In this document: piece after piece, positions 1 to 7,746 of the stretch
Layout of the letters: each line of letters opens with the position of its first letter
How positions within the stretch are numbered: position 1 is the stretch's first letter
Assembly: GCA_947476295.1 (NCBI GenBank)
Contig: CANJQC010000032.1
Span: 1-47,518, forward strand
Direction: 5' to 3'
From: Planctomycetaceae bacterium
Lineage (GTDB): Bacteria > Planctomycetota > Planctomycetia > Planctomycetales > Planctomycetaceae
DNA: 47,518 nt
Notes under the pieces: model-generated
The model's database searches: none
Seen by the model: only the letters and a program-made list of their open reading frames with translations
Told to the model about the DNA's origin: nothing
Made by a program: the position numbers and the translations under genes

Positions 1-1
1 G

Positions 2-139
2 ATGGACGTCGTGCTCCCGACGCGCACTGGTCCGGAAATCCGAACTCGTTGCATTTCCAAGCCCACTGACCACCAACAAATCCTGCTGGAAAAACTCCGC
101 CTCAAACTGCCCTCAAAAATAATCCAGAAGAAAATGTAG
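2..139 (+). CDS. 3' end of a gene cut by the window edge, possibly a transposase
   Basis: A reading frame is open from the left edge to TAG at 137-139 and encodes about 45 residues. The C-terminal half is charged (KPTDHQQILLEKLRLKLP) and coding-like. The ending, roughly 'P..Q..LLEKL.LKLP', resembles from memory the C-terminus of IS1634-type transposases, but no catalytic residue lies inside the window. An ATG at base 2 is in frame, so a stand-alone 45-residue ORF cannot be excluded. Whether this is coding is moderately supported; the transposase identity is a guess. Confidence 0.35.
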   Translation: MDVVLPTRTGPEIRTRCISKPTDHQQILLEKLRLKLPSKIIQKKM

Positions 140-781
140 TGAGAAAAAACACCACGAAACCGATGAAAACATTGTCTTTTTTCATCGAACTGGGGAAGTC
201 GGGCTAGGGCCACGTCTGTATCGCTTCGTTCTGCCAGTCAAACAATATCACACCGCTCAACAACCAAACTGGGGCGGGTAACGAGACGCCCCGGGAAGTA
301 GAAGCCCATTGAGAGCGTCAGCCATACTGATCGTTCAATCATTGAAGATTACGAAATGGACGACTTGCGATTCTTCCGGACAACGCAGATGATGATTGGC
401 CCTCGAGTTAGCATCACGCGCGTCGTTGATTATACTGCGTAACCGATCAGGACGAGAGTGATCAGTAGTTAGCAATATCAGAGGCGGAGTGTACGTCGCG
501 TCTTGCCAGCGACAATGATTTGTTTCCGTCCTGGATCGCTTCCTGAAAAAGCTTCGTCACTATCGCACTTTTACAGTGATTCAGGGATCTTTGACTACAT
601 CAGCTTCAAAACAACAAATACCGACAACTTGCAAATCCGCCCCTCGGACCTGCTGGCGCATGTCCCTGTATTGTATGAAGGTGGTCATACCGCTTCTTAT
701 CAGACATCTGACCGTGGAAACAACATTGAGCCCGATGCAAACGCAGCCGGCTTTGTTCATGCTGTATCCTAGGAATACCAA
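140..781. other. Intergenic stretch without a convincing gene
   Basis: No frame here has both a credible start and protein-like composition. A 46-codon open frame at 302-442 (ATG at 355) and an 89-codon frame at 503-772 have no recognisable content and no ribosome-binding site. A small GC hairpin (ggggcg/cgcccc) lies at about 271-292 and could be a transcription stop for the gene entering from the left, but no T-run follows it. Confidence 0.5.
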
Positions 782-2113
782 ATGCAAAACTTGACGATGG
801 ACTCTGCGAACGCATCCACGAACACATGTCACTACCACACAGGCGCCGAAGCTTTGGTGGACTCAACATCCCGCGTGAAGTTTATCCTGCAAATACTGTT
901 GATTGGGCTGTTGATGCAGAGCCGCCTCATGGCCAGCGACGCGGACAGTCCCGCGCAGCCATCGCCGATCACAGCGGTTCCTCGTTTTTTCTTCACCTCT
1001 GAGGGCAAAACTGGCATCACAGGAATTGATGGCTCCGGGCTGCGGTATTTTGATTTTGCGGTATCCGGGCAATCGACGTGGCAGCCCGGACCGTCGTTTT
1101 CTGACGGCCACCGTGTCATTTTTCTGAGCATGGAACCGCGACGCGACGGCCCCGGCAGACCGTTTGAGGAGTTTTACACTCAGACACCCACTCACATCTG
1201 GGTTCACGATCTCAATGATGGATCCCTGAACGAACTCTGCGCCAAAAATCGAATCGCTCCGTTCGAAACACCAGCCCTGTTACTGAGTGACGACCGTCTG
1301 CTGGTGCAGGTCATCAAAGACAAAGTCGGCCGGATTGTCAGCATGCGTCTCGACGGCAGCGATCCACAGGATTTCACCAAGGCCGGAGAAGGACTGCCGT
1401 ACGGTTTCAGTCTGAGTCCAGATGGAAAACGCATCGCCTTTCATCTGGCCGGAGGTGTCGGATACCAGGTGATGACCAGTGATGTGGACGGCAGCAATCG
1501 AGCTGTTCTGGCGAGTGGACCGGGACACCTGTATTTCGGTACCAGCTGGTCACCCAAAGGCGACAAGGTTCTCTATGTCGATTGTCAACCGGGCAGTGAT
1601 CCCGGACACGACTGGGCCGATGTCTGTGTGGCAAATCCTGACGGATCCGGACATCAGGTGCTGACCAGCAGCAATGCGATGTGGTTTGCCGCAACTTACG
1701 GACCTAAAGAGAAACACGGCAGTGGTTCGAATCTTCCCTCGTGGACTCATACTGGAAAGATCCTGTTTCCTCGCCGCTCCCCGGACGCCCTAGTGCCATG
1801 GCAGTACCGCACCGGACAACCCGATTTGGATCACTTTAACCGCGATTTCCTTCCGGAGCAGGCGCGCGGTGGAGTCTGCATCAGCCGTCTGGATCCCGAC
1901 AGCGGAACAATAACCGATCTGACGGAACCAAAAGAGGGGCAATGGGATTTTCGTGCCTCAGAGTCACCGGATGGAAGATTCATCGTCTTCTGTCGCGCTG
2001 CTACCGGAGAATCACCTGCGATTTGGGTGATGAATTCCGACGGTAGCAATGCTCATCCTGTCACACGCGGAATCGACGATAAAGGTGTGGATCATCCTCG
2101 TTGGTTGCCGTAA
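782..2113 (+). CDS. Secreted TolB-like (PD40/WD40-like) beta-propeller protein
   Basis: 443 residues. Repeated blades of the TolB/PD40 type are visible: 'SLSPDGKRIAFHL' followed by 'SDVDGSNRAVL', 'SWSPKGDKVLYVD' followed by 'ANPDGSGHQVL', and 'SPDGRFIVFCR' followed by 'MNSDGSNAHPVT'. Such propellers bind proteins or ligands in the periplasm, and no catalytic motif is evident. The ATG at 782 has an AGGAA about 8 nt upstream, which supports it. A hydrophobic signal segment (FILQILLIGLL) only begins near residue 34, however, so GTG at 875 would give a more ordinary signal peptide. The gene stands alone, 158 bp before the DUF1501 gene on the same strand. Family assignment is firm; substrate and role are unknown. 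Confidence 0.85.
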   Translation: MQNLTMDSANASTNTCHYHTGAEALVDSTSRVKFILQILLIGLLMQSRLMASDADSPAQPSPITAVPRFFFTSEGKTGITGIDGSGLRYFDFAVSGQSTWQPGPSFSDGHRVIFLSMEPRRDGPGRPFEEFYTQTPTHIWVHDLNDGSLNELCAKNRIAPFETPALLLSDDRLLVQVIKDKVGRIVSMRLDGSDPQDFTKAGEGLPYGFSLSPDGKRIAFHLAGGVGYQVMTSDVDGSNRAVLASGPGHLYFGTSWSPKGDKVLYVDCQPGSDPGHDWADVCVANPDGSGHQVLTSSNAMWFAATYGPKEKHGSGSNLPSWTHTGKILFPRRSPDALVPWQYRTGQPDLDHFNRDFLPEQARGGVCISRLDPDSGTITDLTEPKEGQWDFRASESPDGRFIVFCRAATGESPAIWVMNSDGSNAHPVTRGIDDKGVDHPRWLP

Positions 2114-2220
2114 TTTCAACGAATGATGACTGCATCCAGCTTCGATGCGAACCAACATGATTTACGATCCGGGCCCACAGAACAGAGAAGGAGACAGCGG
2201 CATGTGAGAGGGCGTAGAGA

Positions 2221-2251
2221 ACGCAGCTCAATTCAGAGAATTGAGCTGCGT
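2221..2251. repeat. Perfect 14-bp inverted repeat, strong hairpin
   Basis: acgcagctcaattc (2221-2234) is separated by aga from its exact reverse complement (2238-2251). It lies between the beta-propeller gene and the DUF1501 gene, 21 nt before the latter's GTG. No T-run follows on either side, so it is not a classical intrinsic terminator. It could stop or stabilise the upstream transcript, or act as an operator. Confidence 0.75.
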
Positions 2252-2271
2252 CCCTTGGTACGCTCCCGCTG

Positions 2272-3681
2272 GTGATTTCAATGCCAACTGCACGACCATC
2301 CGTTCATACAGGACTATCCCGCCGCAACGCGCTGCACCTAGGAAGCCTTGCGCTTTTTGGTGGGATGGCACTGAATCGACTTATAGCTGCGGAAACTCGC
2401 AGTGAATTGCCTCCCGGAAAAGCGAAGTCCGTCATTCTCGTGAATCTGTTTGGCGGTCCGCCGCATATTGATATGTTCGATATGAAGCCCGAAGCGCCGG
2501 CCAATATTCGTGGTGAGTTTCGCCCGATCGAGACGACAGTCCCCGGCACTCGAATCTGTGAACTGCTTCCGCTGACCGCGTTGCTTATGGATCGAGCAAC
2601 TTTGATCCGCAGTTACTCTCACAAATACAACAGCCACAATCCGTACAATGTGATGACGGGATTTGACCTGGGCGTCGATGCAGAAAACTACTACGCAAAA
2701 CGGACAGACCATCCCAGCATTGGTTCTGTGTGCCAATGGCTGGATCCCGGACCGCCCGATGTTCCTCGACATGCCGTTCTGCCGGCGTTCCCTGGATATA
2801 CTCAGGCGCTTCGTCGTGCCGGACCGTATGGAGGTTACCTAGGGACCGCCTACGACCCGTTGTTCTCGTCGTGCAGTCCGTCGTATGCTCGAGAATCAAG
2901 CGGTGATTATGACCCTGTCTTTGCGTCTGGTGTTCCGGTTCTTCCGGCGCTGGACGAACTGGCCGATATGACCGGCAACCGATTTCACCTGCGCTCATCG
3001 CTTCTGACAAAACTGGATCGTCAACTGGAGGACTTCGAACGAACAGGCGCACTGGCCAGATTTGACGAAAGCAGCCGTCGTGCGTTTTCTCTCCTGACCT
3101 CCGGTCGAACCAGAAATGCGTTCGACCTCTCTGCCGAATCTGAGGAAACTCGACGCCTTTACGGTGATGGCCTTTGGACTTCCAGTGCATTGGTGGCGCG
3201 AAGACTGATCGAGGCCGGTGCGAAGTTTGTGACCGTCAACTGGGAAGCCAAAAACGGAAACCACTGGGATCTTCATGGCAACAATTTTGGAATGCTGCGA
3301 GCGCACCTGCCCGTACTGGACCGAATGCTCTCGGCGTTGATCAGTGATCTGGAGGGGCGAGGACTGCTGGAAGAAACACTGGTCGTTGTGATGGGCGAAA
3401 TGGGACGCAGCCCAAAAGTCAACGCAGCGGCCGGTCGAGACCACTGGCCTCAATGCGGTTTTTCACTCCTGTTCGGTGGAGGTACTCATCGGGGCGTTGT
3501 GGTAGGTCGATCGGACAGTCAGGGTGCCTGGCCTGAGGATCGTCCCGTCTCCGCCGGCGATATGGTGGCAACCATTTATCATCTTCTGGGAGTCGATACC
3601 ACCTTAACGGTTCCCGATCTGTCTGGACGTCCGGTACACATCTGTCACGGCGGACAGCCCGTCTACGAAGCCATTGCCTGA
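2272..3681 (+). CDS. DUF1501 family protein with Tat-type signal
   Basis: 469 residues. The N-terminus 'SRRNALHLGSLALFGGMAL' is a twin-arginine signal, so the protein should be exported folded. The body is typical of DUF1501, a family very abundant in planctomycetes and distantly related to sulfatase/alkaline phosphatase folds: 'LFGGPPHIDMFDMKPEAP' near residue 60, 'YSHKYNSHNPYNVMTG', a late 'VVMGEMGRSPKVN' and 'GRDHWPQCGFSLLFGGG'. In this lineage these genes are often paired with a DUF1549/cytochrome-domain gene; no such partner is present here. GTG at 2272 and ATG at 2281 are both possible starts and neither has a clear Shine-Dalgarno. The biochemical role is unproven for the family. Confidence 0.9.
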   Translation: MISMPTARPSVHTGLSRRNALHLGSLALFGGMALNRLIAAETRSELPPGKAKSVILVNLFGGPPHIDMFDMKPEAPANIRGEFRPIETTVPGTRICELLPLTALLMDRATLIRSYSHKYNSHNPYNVMTGFDLGVDAENYYAKRTDHPSIGSVCQWLDPGPPDVPRHAVLPAFPGYTQALRRAGPYGGYLGTAYDPLFSSCSPSYARESSGDYDPVFASGVPVLPALDELADMTGNRFHLRSSLLTKLDRQLEDFERTGALARFDESSRRAFSLLTSGRTRNAFDLSAESEETRRLYGDGLWTSSALVARRLIEAGAKFVTVNWEAKNGNHWDLHGNNFGMLRAHLPVLDRMLSALISDLEGRGLLEETLVVVMGEMGRSPKVNAAAGRDHWPQCGFSLLFGGGTHRGVVVGRSDSQGAWPEDRPVSAGDMVATIYHLLGVDTTLTVPDLSGRPVHICHGGQPVYEAIA

Positions 3682-4117
3682 AGGTCGGTTTGAGCCTTTA
3701 GCATGCTGGGAAGTGGCCTCAAATCGGCATGTGTTAACTTGCACATGTCTCTCCCCGATCAAGGATGTCCGAACCTGGGATCTGACCCGGAATCAGCGAC
3801 AACTCCATACGAACAAAGTCAGAGCCACAGTTTAACGACAAACAGGTCACTATATCTCCTGTCGTCGCCGATCAGTCTAGCTGCAGATGGCAGGAATGCA
3901 AGTTCCGTGAATGATTCACAAGTGGTCGAAATTACTTTTGGCGGCTATGAACCGCACACCAGACACCGTTGTCCAAGGGAGTGAGAATGTCCGCGAGAAG
4001 CACAATTGCCGAGCCAAGCAACAAGGGTTGCCTGCCGACGACGCTGGCAATATTGTGCGGCATGCCGACATGGCAAGAACGACATGTGACGGGAATGTCC
4101 ATCCTCCGGAACTGCAG
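3682..4117. other. Convergent intergenic region, no gene seen
   Basis: 436 bp between the DUF1501 stop and the cysE stop on the opposite strand. Short open frames (for example 3703-3984) have no family resemblance, low-information Ser/Asn-rich translations and no ribosome-binding site. No intrinsic terminator with a T-run was recognised. Confidence 0.5.
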
Positions 4118-5110
4118 CTACGCAACTTCGCGAAATTTCAGCGACGGTTTTTCAATCGTCACGATCGTATTAGGAGGCACGCTGCGGTTGAGTGACACGC
4201 TTGAACCAATCTGCGACCCCGTACCGATCACGGTGGTCCCGCCCAGAATTGTGGCGTTGCTGTATACTGTGACGCAATCTTCCAGCGTCGGATGACGTTT
4301 TGTCCCGCGAATCAGGTTTCCGTCCTCATCGCGAGGAAACGACCAGGCTCCCAGCGTCACGCCCTGATACAGAGTGACCTGTGAACCGATCTCGCACGTT
4401 TCTCCGATCACGACGCCCGTACCATGGTCGATGAAGAACGAGCCACCGATTTTCGCCCCCGGATGAATATCGATCCCGGTTTCGCGATGAGCCCATTCAG
4501 TCATGATCCGCGGCAGGTATGGAACCCCCAGTATCAGCAGTTCATGCGCGATGCGATAGACCGTGATCGCTTCGATGCCCGGATAGCACAGTATGATCTC
4601 TTCCTGAGTCTTCGCAGCCGGATCGCCATTGAATGCTGCTACGACATCGCTTGCCAGCTTTTGCTGAAGCTCCGGAAGACGACTTAAAAATGCAGCGGTC
4701 AGTGAAGTTGCAGCAGTGGCGTAGTTGATTGTTGTGCCGGACGACTTGTGTTCCGAATTGTGAATTCGCAACTGAGCCTGCCGTGAATGTTCAAGTGCCC
4801 GCACAATCTCATGTTTCAGTCGGGCCTGAATCGGCAGCAGTCGCAATCGCACACCATTGATGCCCGGGAAGATACTGACGGCATCAGACGCATGAACGCC
4901 AGGAAACAGCAGGCTGCGCAGATCGCGAACAATCGACATCACGCCATTCACGGAAGGCAGCAGCGCAGCATCGCCGGCACCAGAACAACAACTCTGCTGT
5001 TCAATCAGCAGCTTTGCAATCTGCTCCAGTGACCGCAACTCAGCAGCGACTTCGCGCATGGACGTGTCTCGATGAGTGAATAGTTGTGACCTGGCTAAAA
5101 CCATCGACAC
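4118..5110 (-). CDS. cysE: Serine O-acetyltransferase (EpsC/CysE type)
   Basis: 330 residues. The enzyme acetylates L-serine with acetyl-CoA to O-acetylserine, the first step of cysteine synthesis, in the cytoplasm. An N-terminal helical domain is followed by the left-handed beta-helix with hexapeptide repeats. The signature region 'GIDIHPGAKIGGSFFIDHGT' and 'GVVIGETCEIGSQVTLYQGV' contains the catalytic-type Asp-His pair of this family (FIDHGT). The insertion 'RDEDGNLIRGTKRHPTLEDCV' and the 'IGSSVSLNRSVPPNTIV' segment match the EpsC-like branch. ATG at 5110 or at 5104 could be the start; a ggcgg lies just upstream. The C-terminus is short (KFREVA), and cysteine feedback in CysE acts through the C-terminal tail. 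No cysK neighbour is present. Confidence 0.93.
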   Translation of the reverse strand: MSMVLARSQLFTHRDTSMREVAAELRSLEQIAKLLIEQQSCCSGAGDAALLPSVNGVMSIVRDLRSLLFPGVHASDAVSIFPGINGVRLRLLPIQARLKHEIVRALEHSRQAQLRIHNSEHKSSGTTINYATAATSLTAAFLSRLPELQQKLASDVVAAFNGDPAAKTQEEIILCYPGIEAITVYRIAHELLILGVPYLPRIMTEWAHRETGIDIHPGAKIGGSFFIDHGTGVVIGETCEIGSQVTLYQGVTLGAWSFPRDEDGNLIRGTKRHPTLEDCVTVYSNATILGGTTVIGTGSQIGSSVSLNRSVPPNTIVTIEKPSLKFREVA

Positions 5111-5367
5111 ATCCGCCGTGTGTTCTGAATTCCTGGCACAATAGCTGTATCTGCTTTGAGCGATTCAAGCGACTCAGAGAATTCAATCCGCACGATCGTC
5201 AAACTCGCTTCTATCCTGCCAAAGCTATTTCTTCGGAAATCTTTGTACCACTCCGGCAGCGACTGCCGAACAAGCGAACTGGGAACGGCGGCCCGTATAC
5301 TCGGAATTCGTCTGCGACATAAGCGGAGTAACGTCGCAGCAAGAGACAATTTTTCCTGAGGTTGCCC

Positions 5368-6498
5368 GTGACCGAAGCACCGAGTCTGCGACTGGCAGAA
5401 GAATTCGCAAGAACACCAGACACGGTGCGTCGTTTACGACGACTGGAGAATCTGCAGGATCAGTTGCATCGAGCCCATCGCCGCGCGGCGGGGCCGTTCA
5501 GTCATCCGTTTGCGACAGGCGGATCGTTGTCAAAGCTCCGCGAACAGATTCGAGACGTATCGCGTGTCGCAGATGCCGTGCTGCTGAATTCAGAATCAGC
5601 GAGTGATCATCGGATTAACGACCTGTGCAGCGATCTCAAGAGCCTGCTGCAGACGCAGCAACGCTGGACCGACCGCTTGGAGAACCAAATTTGGCGGTTG
5701 GAATCGCAAGCATCGCTTATGCGGAGATTGCAGCAACTGTTGCTGGAACGATCGCCCGACAGTGACCGACTTTGGGAACTCTGCGAAGCCATCGCACGCG
5801 AAACACAGGCACTACCGTCCGGTTTATTGCTGCTTCCGGAACCCGGACAACAAATTCTCTTGTCGCAAAATCGCGTCACGTCGCCGGTATCGTGGTTGCT
5901 GGAACAGGCGCGACTAGCCGTATTCTCTGGCGTCACACTACTGCCGGATGTGCGCGGAGCCGACATTGTCGCTCAGACGCTGCAGGCCTCGTCGTCGCAG
6001 TTGCTGGAGTTCGCGGGGAGAGATTATGGTGCATCAGTGTTTGCGGAAGCGCGGTGGATCCAGCGTGCGGCGTTTGCAGGTCCAACGGAAAAAAAAATGG
6101 CTCGTCTGATCCGTATGGCCGGACACGTCCTGTTGGCGACAGATTCGTTGTCGCTGACAGCAGTTGACAGAATTGTGCCACCTGCGATTCAGGAGTTCTA
6201 TGGAGGCCTAGCTGTATCAATCGAAGCGAATTCCAGCGCTGACGAAGACATCGCGATGGCACACGCCATCTGCCATACGCTTGGACTTCCAATTGCAAAA
6301 TCTCAGCCGATTTCTGTTGATCCGGCAGCAATTGACGATGCCGCGATTGTCCTCACGCACAAGCTCCGCTGGCACGATGGAACCTTGAATGATTCCACTC
6401 AGCAGTCAGCATCAGCGCAATCTCGCATGAGGTGTCCGCACTTTGCCGCGACCGGTCCGTCGAAAACGTCGCTCACGGTGTTTTCGAGTGAGGAATGA
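5368..6498 (+). CDS. Conserved-looking hypothetical protein, coiled-coil N-terminus
   Basis: 376 residues from GTG 5368, chosen because GAGG (5358-5361) sits 6 nt upstream; a TTG at 5362 is in frame but too close to that site. The family is not recognised. The N-terminal 130 residues are helical and charged (repeated RLRRLENLQDQL, LLQTQQRWTDRLENQIWRLE), likely coiled coil. A central hydrophobic segment 'LPSGLLLLPEPGQQILLSQ' is followed by an alpha-helical C-terminal half that ends in a Ser/Thr-rich tail. No signal peptide or membrane helix is evident, so it is probably cytoplasmic. It is divergent from cysE, with 257 bp between them. Coding is likely from its length and amino-acid composition; function is unknown. 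Confidence 0.7.
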   Translation: MTEAPSLRLAEEFARTPDTVRRLRRLENLQDQLHRAHRRAAGPFSHPFATGGSLSKLREQIRDVSRVADAVLLNSESASDHRINDLCSDLKSLLQTQQRWTDRLENQIWRLESQASLMRRLQQLLLERSPDSDRLWELCEAIARETQALPSGLLLLPEPGQQILLSQNRVTSPVSWLLEQARLAVFSGVTLLPDVRGADIVAQTLQASSSQLLEFAGRDYGASVFAEARWIQRAAFAGPTEKKMARLIRMAGHVLLATDSLSLTAVDRIVPPAIQEFYGGLAVSIEANSSADEDIAMAHAICHTLGLPIAKSQPISVDPAAIDDAAIVLTHKLRWHDGTLNDSTQQSASAQSRMRCPHFAATGPSKTSLTVFSSEE

Positions 6499-6605
6499 GA
6501 TGCGTCGGCACAATCTGCCGGTCTGCGAATTGTCTCCTTGAACGACTCACGCGATTCCATTGCGACGACGATTTCAACCACTGCGAAAGAACCGATAAAA
6601 CCCGT

Positions 6606-6685
6606 AACGCAGGGTGGGATGGGCGGCTGACAGGCCGCGACGGCCCACCACCGCGATTTGACCACGAATGCGGTGGGCCTGCGTT
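6606..6685. repeat. Nested palindrome, cruciform/three-way-junction element
   Basis: An outer 8-bp stem pairs aacgcagg (6606-6613) with cctgcgtt (6678-6685). Inside are two further hairpins: gcggc/gccgc (6623-6627 with 6634-6638) and ccaccgc/gcggtgg (6648-6654 with 6670-6676). The element fills most of the short gap before the CPBP protease gene. The layout resembles a mobile palindromic repeat or a structured leader; no coding potential is seen. Confidence 0.6.
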
Positions 6686-6727
6686 CGCGGCGCGAGTTAA
6701 TCCAACCTTGCGAATTGCTTGCCACAT

Positions 6728-7495
6728 ATGCACGACGACGATTCTCAACCAGCATCAGCCGACTACTGGAGCGACGCGCGAACGCCTCTTTCCAGTTTGT
6801 TTTTCCTGATTCCGTGGATTGTGGTGTATGAATTCGGCGTGCTGGTGATGGGACAGGATCAGCCCGAAATCGTACGGAACGGTGCGGATTTCTGGATGAG
6901 GTCGGTATTGTCGCATATGGGTTTCGGTCAGGGTTTGCTGCTGCCCGCAATTGTCATCACGATGCTGATGACATGGCACGTTATGCGTAAGAATCCATGG
7001 CAAGTCCGCATTGAGACGCAATTCGGAATGCTGGCGGAGAGTGTGCTGCTTGCAATTGGACTGGTCGCTGTCGGCCAATGCCACGATTTTCTGTTTCGAC
7101 AAGTGGCTGCAGAGCAATCGCACGTTTCTGCGCTGCTGAATTCTGTCGGCCCGGTCACACGAGCTGTCTCATTCATAGGTGCCGGCGTCTATGAAGAAGT
7201 GATGTTCCGTCTGCTGTTAGTGCCAGCCGCGTTTATCGTCTTTCGGATGTTTGAGTTTCCCGCAAAATGGGCGGCCGTCATGGCGGCGATCTGCACGAGC
7301 TTTTTGTTTGCAGTGGCACATCACATCGGTCCGTCTGCGGAAGCATTGAACCTGTTCGCGTTCTCGTTTCGCGCCGCCGCAGGACTCTTCTTCGCCAGTG
7401 TCTTCCTGCTCCGCGGCTTCGGCATCACCGTCGGCTGCCACGCAGCCTACGACCTTCTCGTCGGAGTCTTGCTGGCCACTCCGCTGGAATCATAG
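6728..7495 (+). CDS. CPBP family intramembrane metalloprotease (CAAX/Abi type)
   Basis: 255 residues from ATG 6728 (TTG 6719 is an in-frame alternative; neither has a clear ribosome-binding site). The family comprises membrane-embedded glutamate/histidine metalloproteases related to Rce1. Motif 1 is EEVMFR at residues 156-161, motif 2 is the FLFAVAHH segment, and motif 3 is CHAAYDL near the C-terminus. Together these provide the usual Glu/His/Asn-Asp ligands. Several hydrophobic helices are visible: SLFFLIPWIVVYEFGVLVM, LLLPAIVITMLMTW, MLAESVLLAIGLVAVG, WAAVMAAICTSFLFAV and GLFFASVFLL. The substrate is unknown; planctomycetes carry several such genes. Confidence 0.88.
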   Translation: MHDDDSQPASADYWSDARTPLSSLFFLIPWIVVYEFGVLVMGQDQPEIVRNGADFWMRSVLSHMGFGQGLLLPAIVITMLMTWHVMRKNPWQVRIETQFGMLAESVLLAIGLVAVGQCHDFLFRQVAAEQSHVSALLNSVGPVTRAVSFIGAGVYEEVMFRLLLVPAAFIVFRMFEFPAKWAAVMAAICTSFLFAVAHHIGPSAEALNLFAFSFRAAAGLFFASVFLLRGFGITVGCHAAYDLLVGVLLATPLES

Positions 7496-7746
7496 TTTGG
7501 TTACGTCGCGAACTGTGTAACCCCCGCGCAAGCTTCGCGCTCCGGGCTTCGGCAATAACTGCCGATTTTCAGTATGATTCAAAATCGTTAGTACCGTCAC
7601 AATCGTTACATGTTACCAGATTGCTTCAAGCCGCATCTTCAATTTGGTCGAAGAACCGATGAGTGGAGGATTTGCTAGTTTAATTCACCTCCAAATCGAG
7701 ACACATCGAACCACTGCGTGAGCCCTGCGCTTACCGGAGAAGAATT

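Noticed and set aside
503-772. 89-codon ORF before the beta-propeller gene
   Set aside because: No ribosome-binding site, no recognisable content, overlapped by other random frames.
2585-3190. Minus-strand 201-codon ORF inside the DUF1501 gene
   Set aside because: Arg/His/Gln-rich antisense shadow; the plus frame carries all family motifs.
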